Origin: Persicirhabdus sediminis
Lineage (GTDB): Bacteria; Verrucomicrobiota; Verrucomicrobiia; Verrucomicrobiales; Akkermansiaceae
Assembly (NCBI RefSeq): GCF_016595495.1
Contig: NZ_JAENIM010000021.1
Coordinates: 124,001 to 188,000 of the forward strand
DNA length: 64,000 nucleotides
Direction: 5' to 3'
The position numbers were made by a program, and so were the translations under genes. A model generated the notes under the pieces. It searched no databases, was not told where the DNA came from, and worked only from the letters and a program-made list of their open reading frames with translations. Positions 1 through 14,498 of this stretch are shown piece after piece. Within the stretch, counting starts at the first letter, position 1, and each line of letters opens with the position of its first letter.

Positions 1-606
1 GGCCTCCTCTGGGTTGGCTGGTTTGGATTTAATGCCGGCAGTGCGCTGGCAGCTGACGGTTCAGCCGCGATGGCGATGCTGGTGACCCACGTTGCCACTG
101 CTACAGCCGTTGTGACTTGGATGATCGTTGAATGGATCGTTGACGGCAAGCCAACTGCGGTTGGTGTCGCCACTGGTGCAGTAGCTGGCCTCGTTGCTAT
201 CACTCCTGCAGCTGGAGACGTTGGACCAATGGGCGCTATGGGCCTTGGCCTCATCTCCGGTGTGGTCTGCTTCTTCTTTGCCACTCGTCTCAAGCACATC
301 TTCAAATACGATGACTCACTGGACGTCTTTGGTGTTCACGGTGCAGGTGCCATCGTTGGTGCGATCTTCGCCGGTGTTTTCTGCTTCGAGGAATTCGGCG
401 GATCTGGCGGCAATCTCGAGAGCATGGGCGCACAGGTTTGGGCGCAGACAGCGTCTGTTCTCATCACCATCGCTTGGTCTGGTGTAGCCACTATCATCGG
501 CCTCGTGATCGCCAAAGTTTGCTGCGGCGGACTGCGTGTCGACGACAAAACTGAGATCGAAGGTCTCGACTACGCCGAACACGGTGAGACTTCCTACAGC
601 GACTAA
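1..606 (+). CDS. amt: Ammonium transporter, Amt/MEP/Rh family (5' end missing)
   Basis: The reading frame is already open at base 1, so this is the C-terminal part of a longer protein. It begins GLLWVGWFGFNAGSALA, the Amt signature around a conserved membrane helix, and continues with VTHVATATAVVTWMIVEW and GVHGAGAIVGAIFAGVF, which are Amt helices with the conserved pore-lining His regions. Family members are trimeric inner-membrane channels that conduct ammonium/ammonia. The cytosolic tail is short (about 25 residues after the last helix). A strong intrinsic terminator follows 36 bases after the stop, so this is the last gene of its transcript. A glnK (PII) gene often sits upstream of amt, but that side lies outside the window. 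Confidence 0.93.
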   Translation, partial: GLLWVGWFGFNAGSALAADGSAAMAMLVTHVATATAVVTWMIVEWIVDGKPTAVGVATGAVAGLVAITPAAGDVGPMGAMGLGLISGVVCFFFATRLKHIFKYDDSLDVFGVHGAGAIVGAIFAGVFCFEEFGGSGGNLESMGAQVWAQTASVLITIAWSGVATIIGLVIAKVCCGGLRVDDKTEIEGLDYAEHGETSYSD

Positions 607-642
607 TTTGTATCCGTAGCTAATCTCCCCTTACAAAAAAAC

Positions 643-680
643 AACTGCCTCGTGGTCATCTGACCGCGGGGCAGTTTTTT
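643..680 (+). terminator. Intrinsic terminator of amt
   Basis: The arms AACTGCCTCGTGGTCA and TGACCGCGGGGCAGTT pair along their whole length with two G-U pairs and are followed directly by a T-run. It lies just after the ammonium transporter stop codon. Confidence 0.9.
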
Positions 681-1135
681 TGTGCCTAAAAACCAGCCAA
701 TAGCAATGGATGCTCCACGGGCGGGTTATACAACGACATCTGTCGCAATATACACCAATTCAAAAACTTTTATTCGTGAAATAAATAATCGGTTTAGTTG
801 ACGACAAAAAGACGACTTAACCAACCCCTTTGAAATCGTTAGAACCAGCTAGGCAACACGCCAAGAAAAACGGCTGAAAACACCCATCAAAAACACCCCC
901 AACCCTCTAAAATAAAACAAATTAACCCATTCAAACAAAGGTCAATCAACTACAAAAATATACAGGGCGAACAACTGAGGCATGATATAAAAAACCGGAT
1001 ATTGCGCACCCTAAGCAGACCAAACAAAAAAAACTAAAACCAGCTAGACTCACGATTAAAAATGATAATTTGCTGCAAAATGAAGTTGTATTTTTACGTT
1101 AACAAAAGAAAACAAAAATATCACCACGGAAAATC
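681..1135. other. Long AT-rich spacer upstream of the GH115 gene
   Basis: About 450 bases with many short A-runs and no convincing open frame. It must hold the promoter and any operator of the GH115 gene, but I cannot pick a clear -35/-10 pair or an inverted repeat. No Shine-Dalgarno sequence precedes the ATG at 1136. Confidence 0.5.
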
Positions 1136-3577
1136 ATGGCCAAACTTAATTCATTCTCATTACCCGTTCTTCTGGGTATCGTTCTAACCAACCTGCCCTT
1201 GACTCCGCATGCCAGCGGCCAAGAGGCTAATCCAGCTGGCACTCAAGCAAACTTCCAGATTGTTCAGAGCAACAAAAGTGTTCCCATTATTTTTGACCAA
1301 AAGGCAGCTGACGTCATCGAGATCAGCGCAAATGCCTTAGCCAAGGATATTGAACTCATCACTGGCACAAAGCCGATTGTTACCAACAAGCTGAAGTCAG
1401 ATTCTAAAACTGCCATCATCGTTGGTACGCTGGGGAACTCAGTAGCCATCGACCAGCTCGTTAAGTCCGGTAAGATTTCTAAAGATGGCATCGCCGGCAA
1501 ATGGGAAAGCTTTCTCATTCAGACCGTAGACAGCCCAGCAGCTGGCATCGACAAAGCACTAGTCATCGCAGGTAGTGACTCACGCGGCACCGCCTTTGGT
1601 GTGTTTGAGCTCTCCAAGCGCTTGGGTGTATCACCATGGGTATGGTGGGCTGATGTAAATCCAGCCAAACAAGACGAACTGCAAATCGCGCTTGATGATG
1701 TCGTCATGGGTCCTCCTTCTGTGAAATTCCGCGGCATCTTCCTCAACGACGAAGACTGGGCGCTGAAACCATGGGCAGCTAAAAACATAGATACCGACGT
1801 CAAGGATATCGGCCCAAAGACCTATGCTCAAATCTTCGAGCTGATGCTCAGACTCAAGGCCAACTACATCTGGCCAGCCATGCACCCATGCACCAAGGCG
1901 TTTTTCTATTACCCTGAAAACGTAAAAGTAGCTGAGCAATACAACATCGTGCTCGGATCTAGCCACTGTGAGCCAATGCTGCGCAACAACGTGGATGAGT
2001 GGAAAAAGAACTTCAAAAACGAGTATGAAAAGAAGCCAGGACCGTGGCGCTACGATACCAACAAAGAAGAAATTCACCGCTACTGGGAAGACCGTGTAAA
2101 AGAGTCAGCCAATGTTGATGCGGTTTACACCATCGGTATGCGCGGCGTGCATGACGGCGGCATGCCTGGACCTAAAACCACTGAAGGTCAGGTGAAGCTA
2201 CTCAATGAGGTCATCAAAGATCAGCGCGAAATGTTTGCCAAACATTTAGGCAAAGACCCTGCTGAAATCCCGCAGATTTTCTGCCCGTACAAAGAAGTGC
2301 TTAAGCTGTACCAATCTGGTGCAGAGATTCCCGATGACGTCACCCTCGTTTGGGCTGATGACAACCACGGCTACATCCGCAACCTTTCTACTCCTGAAGA
2401 ACAAAAACGTTCTGGCGGCAGCGGCGTTTACTATCACCTCTCCTACTGGGGTGTGCCAAAGGATTACCTCTGGCTGAGCACTATCGCGCCACCACTTATT
2501 TCATACGAACTCAGCAAAGCCTACGCCTACGGCGCAGATCGCTTGTGGGTGATGAATGTTGGTGATATCAAACCAGCTGAGCTGGAAACTGAATTTGCCA
2601 TGGATCTGGCCTGGGACGTCAATGCCTGGCCGCCAGAGAAGTCTCATGAATACGCTAAGCAGTGGGCGGCACGCACCTTCGGCAAAGAATATGCCGAGGA
2701 GATTGCCGACATCAAAGATGTCTACTACAAACTCGCAATCGCCGCTAAGCCAGAGCACATGGACTCAGTTCCATTTTCTAGCGAAGAAATGAATACTCGC
2801 CTCGCGGAGTACAAAGAAGTCGCCGAAAAAGCTAGCGCACTGAAAGCAAAGATTCCAGCTCACCTGCAGGATGCTTATTACCAGCTGATCCTCTACCCAG
2901 TGCTTGGATCATGGAAAATGAACGAGAAGCAGTTGTACACCAGAATGGGCGAAGACGACAAAGCTATGGCAGCCTACAAGGAAATCATTGCCTATACCGA
3001 AGTCTACAACAAAGAGATCTCCAACGGCAAATGGGACCGTATGATGAGCATGATTCCACGTAACCGCCCAGTGTTCAAGGCACCCAAAAAGATGGATAAA
3101 AAATCAGTGGAGAAATATCTGCTGACCGATAAACCTATCAAGACCATTGCCGTATCAGACTTGCAGTTTGACAGCAAAGAGATGCACATCATCCCTGGTC
3201 TGGGTGTCGATGGCGCAAGTCTTACACGCAAAGAATTTGTCAGCGAAAGTTACCAGCAAGCCGATGCCGCCAAAGCGCCTACAGCTTCATGCAAAATCAA
3301 ACTGCCAAAGGGCAAATATCGCATCGAGCTCGTTTGTGTGCCAACTCACGCCATCCACGAAGGTCGTAACCTCACCATGGCTCTTAAAATCAATGACGAA
3401 GACAGCCAGTTCCTCGACATCAACTCGCCAGCTAAGTCCGACGCATGGTACAAAAACGTCCTGCGTGGATTCTCAGCTGCCGATGCTAAGTATGAGCTGA
3501 AAGAAGATGGTTACCTCAACCTTCAGCTTGGCCTGCTAGATCCAGGTTTGGCTATCTCCAAGATTGTGATCTACTAA
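1136..3577 (+). CDS. Secreted glycoside hydrolase family 115 (xylan alpha-glucuronidase-like)
   Basis: 813 residues with an N-terminal signal peptide (hydrophobic core about residues 8-22, cleavage near the ASG at about 27-29). GH115 signatures are clear: RGIFLNDEDWALKPWA, the LRLKANYIWPAMHP block, SSHCEPMLRN and GMRGVHDGGMPG. GH115 enzymes remove (4-O-methyl)-glucuronic acid side chains from glucuronoxylan and related polymers. The N-terminal part (about 35-190) matches the small alpha/beta domain that precedes the barrel, and the last 150 residues form a beta-rich C-terminal domain. At 813 residues it is somewhat shorter than many GH115 proteins. It stands alone between two terminators with no xylanase or transporter beside it. 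Exact substrate is not readable from sequence. Confidence 0.9.
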   Translation: MAKLNSFSLPVLLGIVLTNLPLTPHASGQEANPAGTQANFQIVQSNKSVPIIFDQKAADVIEISANALAKDIELITGTKPIVTNKLKSDSKTAIIVGTLGNSVAIDQLVKSGKISKDGIAGKWESFLIQTVDSPAAGIDKALVIAGSDSRGTAFGVFELSKRLGVSPWVWWADVNPAKQDELQIALDDVVMGPPSVKFRGIFLNDEDWALKPWAAKNIDTDVKDIGPKTYAQIFELMLRLKANYIWPAMHPCTKAFFYYPENVKVAEQYNIVLGSSHCEPMLRNNVDEWKKNFKNEYEKKPGPWRYDTNKEEIHRYWEDRVKESANVDAVYTIGMRGVHDGGMPGPKTTEGQVKLLNEVIKDQREMFAKHLGKDPAEIPQIFCPYKEVLKLYQSGAEIPDDVTLVWADDNHGYIRNLSTPEEQKRSGGSGVYYHLSYWGVPKDYLWLSTIAPPLISYELSKAYAYGADRLWVMNVGDIKPAELETEFAMDLAWDVNAWPPEKSHEYAKQWAARTFGKEYAEEIADIKDVYYKLAIAAKPEHMDSVPFSSEEMNTRLAEYKEVAEKASALKAKIPAHLQDAYYQLILYPVLGSWKMNEKQLYTRMGEDDKAMAAYKEIIAYTEVYNKEISNGKWDRMMSMIPRNRPVFKAPKKMDKKSVEKYLLTDKPIKTIAVSDLQFDSKEMHIIPGLGVDGASLTRKEFVSESYQQADAAKAPTASCKIKLPKGKYRIELVCVPTHAIHEGRNLTMALKINDEDSQFLDINSPAKSDAWYKNVLRGFSAADAKYELKEDGYLNLQLGLLDPGLAISKIVIY

Positions 3578-3607
3578 TCGCTTCTAGCTAGATCCAAAGT
3601 ATCATCG

Positions 3608-3658
3608 AGACCGTTGTGCCGCGCTGCCTAAGCAGCCTGCACAGCGGTCTTTCTTTTG
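3608..3658 (+). terminator. Intrinsic terminator of the GH115 gene
   Basis: A long interrupted stem: AGACCG with CGGTCT, TGTGC with GCACA, and GCTGC with GCAGC closing a CTAA loop, followed by TTCTTTT. It sits 30 bases after the GH115 stop. Confidence 0.85.
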
Positions 3659-3796
3659 CCCGTAAATAGCCGCCGCTAACAAACAGGCGTTCTCACTACT
3701 ATAATTTCCCCGCTCTATTATACCTGACAGCGTGATACTGTTAGTCTATCGTCGGTAGTTACCACGCCCCCAACAATCACTACACAAACAGCTAAC

Positions 3797-4054
3797 ATGA
3801 ACACAGAAATGCCAGACGAGATCATCAGCCTAGGCGCCTTTGAGCCAAGAGATACAAAGTCCATCATCAGCAAGTTAGAAGCGCAGGCCATCGCCTTTGA
3901 AATCGGCATCGATGAATCCTTACTCATGACACCTAGCCGTGGAGTGGAATTTCAGCTAGGACGATTTCCAGATGGATCAAAAAACCTCATCTTTATCCAC
4001 AAAGACAACCTCCCCGAGGCCGAAGCCATTCTCGCCAGCGTTTTTCCGCAATAA
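3797..4054 (+). CDS. Small DUF2007-like (putative signal-transducing) protein
   Basis: 85 residues, soluble, no signal peptide. The pattern of an N-terminal helix (DTKSIISKLEAQAIAFEIGID) followed by strands and a final helix (LPEAEAILASVF) resembles the small ferredoxin-like fold of DUF2007, in which positions A(E)xxL near the C-terminus are typical. The similarity is judged by eye and is weak. It is followed 10 bases later by a small membrane protein gene on the same strand, so the two are probably co-transcribed. Function is unknown. Confidence 0.55.
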   Translation: MNTEMPDEIISLGAFEPRDTKSIISKLEAQAIAFEIGIDESLLMTPSRGVEFQLGRFPDGSKNLIFIHKDNLPEAEAILASVFPQ

Positions 4055-4064
4055 CTAGCTACGC

Positions 4065-4436
4065 ATGAATCCAGCAAGAGACAAAAACCAAGGGCTCATT
4101 GTGATGCGCCCATTGCTCTGCTGTGCCATCGTTTTTGGCGGGATCGTTAGGATCTTTGAGTGTTACTCCTATACGTCTACAAAAGCAGAATTCATCGAGC
4201 TCTGGCAATCAACAGGCAATGGCCCGTTTGCATTCCCGGCAGGCATCAAAATCTGTGCCGTGCTGTTCCTCTTGCTAGCAACTCTTGACCTAGCTCTAGC
4301 TAAAAATAAGCGTGGTCGTTGGGCTACATTTATTTTCTGCATCATCCTAGCCGTCTACGGCTGGCTGCTGAACCAGCATACCGCCGCGTATGCGCGTGAC
4401 AACCGCTCGGCTCAGCAATCTACAGCTCACCAATAG
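4065..4436 (+). CDS. Small integral membrane protein, unknown
   Basis: 123 residues with three probable membrane segments at about 14-29 (MRPLLCCAIVFGGIV), 64-79 (GIKICAVLFLLLATLDLAL) and 86-103 (WATFIFCIILAVYGWLL), and a polar C-terminal tail. No family recognised. It starts 10 bases after the upstream 85-residue gene and probably forms a two-gene unit with it. A second in-frame ATG occurs at residue 14 (start of MRPLL), just before the first helix, so the true start may be there. Confidence 0.55.
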   Translation: MNPARDKNQGLIVMRPLLCCAIVFGGIVRIFECYSYTSTKAEFIELWQSTGNGPFAFPAGIKICAVLFLLLATLDLALAKNKRGRWATFIFCIILAVYGWLLNQHTAAYARDNRSAQQSTAHQ

Positions 4437-4459
4437 CTAGCTGGGAATTTCCAGCTAGC
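4436..4459. repeat. Perfect hairpin built from the GCTAGCTGG word
   Basis: The arms GCTAGCTGG (4436-4444) and CCAGCTAGC (4451-4459) flank a six-base loop between two convergent genes. No T-run follows on either side, so it is not a standard terminator. It is one of many occurrences of this word in spacers of the window. Confidence 0.6.
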
Positions 4460-4509
4460 AGACTAACTAAAATACTTCACCACCACGCACTGCCATCCTT
4501 GATCAAAAT

Positions 4510-4983
4510 CTAATATAGGCTGGTCCTAAGGTCGGTAATTTCAAATTCATAGCGCGCGCCCACAGCTAGATCGCTGGGTTTGATAGAAATTAAACCCGTA
4601 GAATTCGGCTGCACGGCCCAGCTATATTCCTTGCCGTTGTATACGTCCAATAGCTCATCCTTGTCGTCATAAACCTTTAAGGTGTAGACTAGGTCCTCCC
4701 ACTTGTATTTTGTCTGGTTGTTTATTTGATAAATAAAAACCTGCTTACCATCATTTTCTCGCTGGCTGGTGAGTTCGCTAGAAATTGATTCTTGATGATC
4801 AACAAACTCAACTCCTCCCCAAAATATTCCTCTAAATATCCAAAGCATGATGAGCATTGGTAAGAATGGGGCGATGACCCCCACTAGACGGTACTTCTTG
4901 CCCTGGTCAGCCGTACAGTGCTGACACTTCTTTGCCTGATCATCGATTTCACTGGAACATGAGGTGCATTTTTTCATCACCAA
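4510..4983 (-). CDS. Zinc-ribbon membrane protein, unknown
   Basis: 157 residues. The N-terminus carries a four-cysteine zinc ribbon (C6, C9, C20, C23; CTSC and CQHC), followed by one strongly hydrophobic segment at about residues 34-57 and a roughly 90-residue C-terminal domain predicted to be beta-rich (IYQINNQTKYKWEDLVYTLKVYD...). This is the architecture of small zinc-ribbon anchored proteins with an extracytoplasmic immunoglobulin-like domain, but I do not recognise a named family. The start ATG-GTG-ATG leaves two possible Met starts two codons apart. It is convergent with the upstream small genes. Confidence 0.65.
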   Translation of the reverse strand: MVMKKCTSCSSEIDDQAKKCQHCTADQGKKYRLVGVIAPFLPMLIMLWIFRGIFWGGVEFVDHQESISSELTSQRENDGKQVFIYQINNQTKYKWEDLVYTLKVYDDKDELLDVYNGKEYSWAVQPNSTGLISIKPSDLAVGARYEFEITDLRTSLY

Positions 4984-5082
4984 AACCTAACCAGAGAAGT
5001 TGCTAGACAGCAAGCATCAAGGCTATCAAAACGTTCACTTTCTCGGAGGTTTATGAGCTGCGCAAAAAATCCAGCTAGCTAG

Positions 5083-5119
5083 AAACAAAAAGCGCCCGCT
5101 GCGTGAGCAACGGGCGCTT
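5083..5119 (-). terminator. Intrinsic terminator after rpoC
   Basis: Read on the minus strand: AAGCGCCCG, a 12-base loop, CGGGCGCTT, then TTTGTTTC. It ends the tuf-rpoC cluster 24 bases after the rpoC stop. Confidence 0.88.
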
Positions 5120-5142
5120 GAAATATTGAGTTAGCTGGATGC

Positions 5143-9303
<4,161 letters not shown>

Positions 9304-9343
9304 TATAAATTAGTAGGTAGTTAAAAGTTCAGGCTTTAGCGGA

Positions 9344-12300
9344 TTAGAGAGTAAGGTCATCAAGTGAGAATTCAGCCTCATTAGCCGATGGGGTACCACC
9401 AGTTCCTGGTCGTACGTCCAAGCAGAGCGCCTGCATTTCCTTCATCAGAACGTTGAAGGACTCAGGAGTTCCAGCTTCGAGGTTGTTATCACCCTTGACA
9501 ATAGCTTCGTAAATACGGGTACGTCCTTGGACGTCATCTGACTTCACAGTAAGAATTTCCTGCAAGATGTATGCGGCACCATAAGCTTCAAGTGCCCACA
9601 CCTCCATCTCACCGAATCGCTGACCACCGTACTGAGCCTTACCACCAAGTGGCTGCTGAGTAACTAGTGAGTAAGGACCAACGGCACGAGCGTGGATCTT
9701 ATCAGCCACCAAGTGACCGAGCTTGAGCATGTAGATCTGGCCAACCACTACTGGCTGCTGGAATGGCTCACCTGTAAGACCATCATAGAGAGTGGACTTA
9801 CCTGCTACTGAACCATCTTTGCCGTCACCGACCCATGTGTATCCTTCAATCTTCTTGGCTTGTCCCATGAAGTCCCAAACTTGTTCTTCTGGAATGTCAT
9901 CGAAAATTGGAGTGGCAACAGTAAAGCCGAGTGCTTTGGCTGCGACACCGAGGTGAGTTTCGAGCAACTGCCCCACGTTCATACGTGATGGCACGCCGAG
10001 TGGGTTCAAGCAGATGTCAACTGGAGTACCGTCAGAGAGGAATGGCATATCGGCCTCAGGCACGATGTTTGCAACCACACCTTTGTTACCGTGACGTCCA
10101 GCCATCTTATCACCAACGGAAAGCTTACGCTTAGCGGCGATGTAGACTTTGACTTCCTTGATCGCACCTGGATCGATTTCATCACCACTCTCGAGAGTGT
10201 CGAGACGACGCTCACGGTCTCCGTCGAGCTCAGCAAAGCGCCCTTCGAATGTTGAGATGATTTCAAGGATCTTGTTGCGGATTGGTGATGGATCAATCTC
10301 GATGTGATCGTAGATCGCAGCCAGCTTACGGAGAAGCGTCTTAGTGATCTTACGGTTAGCCGGGATGATGATTTCACCAGTCTGAGCATTTACCACGTCG
10401 AGAGGAATCTTTTCGCCGAGCAGGATGTCAGAAAGCTTCTCAGTGAGTTGCTCAGTGAGAACGTCTTTCTTCTTCTTGTACTCGTCGTTGATCTTCTTGA
10501 GTTGCTTGCGCATCTTAGTAGGATCCAGCTCGCTCTCTTTACGACGTGCCACGCCGTGAGTAGTGATGCGGATGTCCTGCACGATACCGATACAACCGGA
10601 AGGTACGCGGAGTGAAGAATCTTTAACGTCAGCAGCTTTTTCACCGAAGATAGCACGCAGAAGGCGCTCTTCCGGAGCTAGCTCAGTTTCAGACTTAGGA
10701 GTGATCTTACCAACGAGAATGTCGCCTGGCTTCACCTCAGCACCGATGCGGATGATACCGTCATGGTCGAGGTTTTTCAGAGCTTCATCACCTACGTTTG
10801 GAATATCACGTGTGATTTCTTCAGGTCCAAGCTTAGTATCACGAGCTGCACACTCGTACTCAGAAATGTGGATTGAGGTATAAACATCCTCTTTAACCAC
10901 ACGCTCAGAGATCACAATAGCATCCTCGAAGTTGAATCCGTTCCAAGGCATGAAGGCAACCATCACGTTACGGCCAAGAGCAAGCTCACCACCGTCTGTG
11001 TTTGGTCCGTCAGCGAGAACGTCGCCAACCTTCACCTTAGTACCACGCTTCAGAATTGGCTTCTGGTTTAAGCAAGTACCAGCGTTTGAACGCATGAACT
11101 TACGCAGCGGGTAAACGTAGATACCTTTAGAAATATCAGAACGCACTGCATTCACATCAGAAAGCAGAACTTCGTCAGATACTGGCAGCTCACCGTCTTT
11201 AGTTACCACGATCACCTCAGCTGTAGCAGCTGCAATGATACCGTCGGACTCAGAAACGATAACCGCACGTGAGTCAGCAGCCGCTTTGGCTTCCAGACCT
11301 GTACCAACGTATGGTGCTTCAGAAACGAGCAATGGAACACCTTGGCGTTGCATGTTTGCTCCCATCAATGCGCGGTTCGCATCATCGTGTGCGAGGAATG
11401 GAATGATACCCGCCGCAACTGAAACCAGCTGCTTTGGAGAAACGTCCATGTAGTCAACCGTTGTTGGGTCAACCTCAATGAACTCACCTTTTTCACGAGC
11501 AGTGATACGCTTAGCCAGCTCAGTGCTGCCAGCGCTTACGGTGAATTCACCCTTGTCGTTGATGAAGTTGTTTGCCTGAGCGATCAGCTTACCTTCCTCT
11601 TGGTCAGCGGTAAGGTACTCGATCTGGTTGGAAACAACACCTTCTTGCACGCGGCGGTATGGAGTCTCGATGAATCCAAACTCGTTAATGCGAGCATAGG
11701 TACAAAGTGAGTTAATCAGACCAATGTTTGGTCCCTCTGGTGTTTCAATCGGGCAAATACGTCCGTAGTGAGATGTGTGAACGTCTCGAACTTCGAAACC
11801 AGCACGATCACGGTTCAGACCGCCAGGTCCGAGCGCTGATAGACGGCGTTTGTGAGTCAGCTCAGCCAGAGGGTTAGTCTGGTCCATGAACTGAGAAAGC
11901 TGTGAACGACCGAAGAAGTCACGGATCACTGCTGAAAGTGCTTTCGGGTTGATGAGCTTCTGAGGAGTCATGCCCTCAAGGTTCACATCAAACAATGTCA
12001 TACGCTCTTTGACGAGACGCTCAGTACGAGCAAGACCTACACGACACTGGTTAGCAAGAAGCTCACCTACTGCACGCACGCGGCGGCTACCAAGGTGGTC
12101 AATATCGTCAAGTACACCCTCACCTTTTTTCAGGCCGAGCAGGTACTTCACAGCACCGAGGAAATCAGATGGATCCATCACGCGCAGTCCCTTGTCCACT
12201 TCGAGGCCAAGTTTCTGGTTGATCTTGTAGCGACCAACGCGAGTGAGATCGTAACGCTTCTCGTCGAAGAATAAACGCTCGAGAAGTGCTTTTGAGTTAG

Positions 12301-13231
12301 CTGCAGTTGGTGGATCACCAGGACGCAGCTTGCGGTAGATGTCTTTGAGTGCTGACTCTTCGTCAAACGCTGGGTCTTTCTTAAGCGACTTAAGCAGAAC
12401 CTCGTTTTCGCGAGAATCAATCACGTTGAGAGTTTTGTAGCCGAGTGCCAGCAGCTGGCGAACCACACCAATAGTAAGTGGCTCGTAGGCTTTGGTTACA
12501 GAAACTTCATCGTCGAGAACATCTTCGTATGGAAGCAGGTTACCCAGCTCCTCTTCAGGCATATCTTCTGCAAGCGTGAGCTTCTGAACTGTGAAGAATT
12601 CTTCCACCAATTCACGGTCAGTTGGCCAGCCAAGTGCACGAAGGAATGTTGTTGCAAGGAACTTACGACGACGACGACGACGGTCGAGGTAAACGTAGAG
12701 AAGATCATTAGTATCGAACTGAGTCTCAAGCCATGATCCGCGATCAGGAATGATACGGAATGAATGAAGCACTTTACCATTGAGGTGAAGTGAGGTCTCA
12801 AAACAAATACCAGGTGAACGGTGAAGCTGAGAAACGATAACACGCTCAGCACCGTTAATGACGAAAGTACCGCGGCGGGTCATCATCGGCAATTCGCCCA
12901 TGTACACACGCTCCTTTTTGTTGCCGGACTCGTCTTTAAGTTTGAATGTAACGTAAAGTGCTGCGCTGAAGGTCTCACCTGTGCGCAGTGACTCCAGAGC
13001 CGTTGCTTTTGGCTCTTCGATGTCGTAGGCTAAAAACTCAAGAGTGATGGCTTCATCATAACTCTTGATGGGAAATATTTCCTGAAATACGGCCTGTAGA
13101 CCAGTGTCTTCACGTTGTGAAGGTGGAATATCCTTCTGTAAAAAGTCTTCATATGATTTGCTCTGAACCTCGATGAGGTTTGGAGGTTGAATGACTTCCT
13201 CAATGGTTCCAAAGTAGCGTCGCTCGGCCAT
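9344..13231 (-). CDS. rpoB: DNA-directed RNA polymerase subunit beta
   Basis: 1295 residues. Recognised by the rifampicin region ([21 protein letters not shown], then [15 protein letters not shown]), [17 protein letters not shown], and the C-terminal [20 protein letters not shown] clamp segment. With beta' it forms the catalytic core of RNA polymerase. The rifampicin-site residues look wild type (FMDQ, HKRR). The 210-base spacer from rplL holds two hairpins that probably set the ratio of polymerase to ribosomal protein transcripts. Translation starts at ATG 13231 with no obvious Shine-Dalgarno sequence. Confidence 0.99.
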   Translation of the reverse strand: MAERRYFGTIEEVIQPPNLIEVQSKSYEDFLQKDIPPSQREDTGLQAVFQEIFPIKSYDEAITLEFLAYDIEEPKATALESLRTGETFSAALYVTFKLKDESGNKKERVYMGELPMMTRRGTFVINGAERVIVSQLHRSPGICFETSLHLNGKVLHSFRIIPDRGSWLETQFDTNDLLYVYLDRRRRRRKFLATTFLRALGWPTDRELVEEFFTVQKLTLAEDMPEEELGNLLPYEDVLDDEVSVTKAYEPLTIGVVRQLLALGYKTLNVIDSRENEVLLKSLKKDPAFDEESALKDIYRKLRPGDPPTAANSKALLERLFFDEKRYDLTRVGRYKINQKLGLEVDKGLRVMDPSDFLGAVKYLLGLKKGEGVLDDIDHLGSRRVRAVGELLANQCRVGLARTERLVKERMTLFDVNLEGMTPQKLINPKALSAVIRDFFGRSQLSQFMDQTNPLAELTHKRRLSALGPGGLNRDRAGFEVRDVHTSHYGRICPIETPEGPNIGLINSLCTYARINEFGFIETPYRRVQEGVVSNQIEYLTADQEEGKLIAQANNFINDKGEFTVSAGSTELAKRITAREKGEFIEVDPTTVDYMDVSPKQLVSVAAGIIPFLAHDDANRALMGANMQRQGVPLLVSEAPYVGTGLEAKAAADSRAVIVSESDGIIAAATAEVIVVTKDGELPVSDEVLLSDVNAVRSDISKGIYVYPLRKFMRSNAGTCLNQKPILKRGTKVKVGDVLADGPNTDGGELALGRNVMVAFMPWNGFNFEDAIVISERVVKEDVYTSIHISEYECAARDTKLGPEEITRDIPNVGDEALKNLDHDGIIRIGAEVKPGDILVGKITPKSETELAPEERLLRAIFGEKAADVKDSSLRVPSGCIGIVQDIRITTHGVARRKESELDPTKMRKQLKKINDEYKKKKDVLTEQLTEKLSDILLGEKIPLDVVNAQTGEIIIPANRKITKTLLRKLAAIYDHIEIDPSPIRNKILEIISTFEGRFAELDGDRERRLDTLESGDEIDPGAIKEVKVYIAAKRKLSVGDKMAGRHGNKGVVANIVPEADMPFLSDGTPVDICLNPLGVPSRMNVGQLLETHLGVAAKALGFTVATPIFDDIPEEQVWDFMGQAKKIEGYTWVGDGKDGSVAGKSTLYDGLTGEPFQQPVVVGQIYMLKLGHLVADKIHARAVGPYSLVTQQPLGGKAQYGGQRFGEMEVWALEAYGAAYILQEILTVKSDDVQGRTRIYEAIVKGDNNLEAGTPESFNVLMKEMQALCLDVRPGTGGTPSANEAEFSLDDLTL

Positions 13232-13342
13232 GATGTATTCTAGATGTGGATTTGGTGGATTGCGGGGGAATTAGATCGGATTTTTCCTCTATTAGGACGA
13301 AAGTAGCGTGTTAGGGCGATTAAAAGTATCGTTTAATTCATT

Positions 13343-13388
13343 GGCGTCTACAAAAAAGCGCTAAAATCAGCCACTTCGTAGAGACGCC
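13343..13388 (-). promoter_or_regulatory. Second hairpin in the rplL-rpoB spacer
   Basis: On the minus strand GGCGTC-TC-TAC pairs with GTA-GACGCC across a 26-base loop that contains a six-T run. Position and shape resemble the RNase III processing hairpin of the E. coli rplL-rpoB spacer, which is analogy only. Confidence 0.5.
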
Positions 13389-13392
13389 GAAA

Positions 13393-13424
13393 CGGCACGC
13401 GGGAGATTTCTCCCCCACGTGCCG
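13393..13424 (-). promoter_or_regulatory. rplL-rpoB attenuator-like hairpin
   Basis: On the minus strand CGGCACG pairs with CGTGCCG and, after a small internal loop, GGGAG pairs with CTCCC around a four-base loop. It begins 17 bases after the rplL stop and is followed only by TTTCGGC, so termination would be partial. E. coli has a partial terminator at the same place. Confidence 0.6.
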
Positions 13425-13441
13425 GAAATTGGAAAGTCGGA

Positions 13442-13822
13442 CTACTTGAGTTCGATCTTAGCGCCAGCTTCTTCAAGCGCTTTCTTAGCTGCTTCAGCAG
13501 CATCCTTGTCAGCACCTTCGAGTACTGGGCATGGAGCAGCTTCAACAAGCTTCTTAGCGTCAGCAAGACCGAGGCCACTTACTACACCACGAACTGCTTT
13601 AATTACAGCAATCTTGTTACCACCTGCTTCAGCAAGGATAACGTTGAACTCTGTCTGCTCTTCAGCAGCACCACCACCGTCAGCAGGAGCACCTGCAACA
13701 GCAACAGCAGTAGGAGCAGCAGCGCTTACGCCCCATGCTTCTTCAAGGTTCTTGATCAGTTCAGCAGCTTCGATGATTGTAAGCTTGCCCAATTCTTCAG
13801 CGATTTTTTCGATATCAGCCAT
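13442..13822 (-). CDS. rplL: 50S ribosomal protein L7/L12
   Basis: 126 residues from [15 protein letters not shown]. The N-terminal dimerisation region, Ala/Gly-rich hinge (about 35-55) and globular C-terminal domain ([20 protein letters not shown], then [15 protein letters not shown]) are all typical. The open frame extends further upstream, but the ATG at 13822 is chosen because it fits the family and is preceded by AAGGAG at a good distance, one of the few clear Shine-Dalgarno sequences here. L7/L12 forms the multimeric stalk that recruits translation GTPases, which fits its having a stronger ribosome-binding site than its neighbours. Confidence 0.98.
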   Translation of the reverse strand: MADIEKIAEELGKLTIIEAAELIKNLEEAWGVSAAAPTAVAVAGAPADGGGAAEEQTEFNVILAEAGGNKIAVIKAVRGVVSGLGLADAKKLVEAAPCPVLEGADKDAAEAAKKALEEAGAKIELK

Positions 13823-13920
13823 TTTTTTATTCTCCTTTGCGGTGTCGTCGCGCCTGGAGCTACCAGACATTTGAGGGTGCATGCTTGTACCCCGACGAGG
13901 AACCAATTTTTATTTATTCA

Positions 13921-13945
13921 GGCAGCATCTTGGAGAGATGCTGCC
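13921..13945 (-). promoter_or_regulatory. Hairpin between rplJ and rplL
   Basis: Perfect 10-base arms GGCAGCATCT and AGATGCTGCC around a five-base loop, 27 bases after the rplJ stop. On the minus strand it is followed by an AT-rich but not T-only stretch, so it is more likely an RNA-processing or stability element than a full terminator. Confidence 0.6.
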
Positions 13946-13972
13946 ATCCGTTCAGATTGTTTATTATAGTTA

Positions 13973-14479
13973 CTATTCGCCAAACTTAGCTTTAAGCACA
14001 CGAGCGATAGATGAACCAGGCTCGTTGAGTGTGCGTACCAGTTTGCTCGCAGGTGCGTTGAGCACACCGAGGAGTTGGGCGAGGAGTACTTCGCGTGATG
14101 GAAGGTTAGCAAGCTCAGCAACCTGAGATGCTTCAAGAACGTCTCCGTCGAGAATTCCTGCTTTAACTTCCATGATTTTGAATTCTTTAGTGAATTCTTT
14201 AACGACCTTAGCAGCAGCGCAAACGTCAGCTTCACCAGTGATGAATGCTGTTTGTCCTGTGAGTTTCTCGCTGATGTCAGGAAGACCTGCGTCGGCAATT
14301 GCCTTACGCATGAAAGTATTTTTAGCCACGTGGCACTCTGAACCAGCCTCAGTGAGGCGGTTACGGAGTTCACTGAACTGAGTTACACTCATGCCAGTGT
14401 AGTCCACAACAAGCACAAATGGAGAAGCATTAACGCGCTCAAAGAGCTCGTCGATCATGTATTTTTTATCTGCGTTCAT
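13973..14479 (-). CDS. rplJ: 50S ribosomal protein L10
   Basis: 168 residues. N-terminal rRNA-binding domain with VNASPFVLVVDYTGMSV and KNTFMRKAI, followed by a C-terminal helix that carries L7/L12 dimers. It lies 19 bases after rplA and is preceded by AAAGGA. In many bacteria L10 bound to L7/L12 represses its own transcript; the leader here is too short between rplA and rplJ to show such a site clearly. Confidence 0.98.
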   Translation of the reverse strand: MNADKKYMIDELFERVNASPFVLVVDYTGMSVTQFSELRNRLTEAGSECHVAKNTFMRKAIADAGLPDISEKLTGQTAFITGEADVCAAAKVVKEFTKEFKIMEVKAGILDGDVLEASQVAELANLPSREVLLAQLLGVLNAPASKLVRTLNEPGSSIARVLKAKFGE

Positions 14480-14498
14480 TTCTCTATTCCTTTAATGC

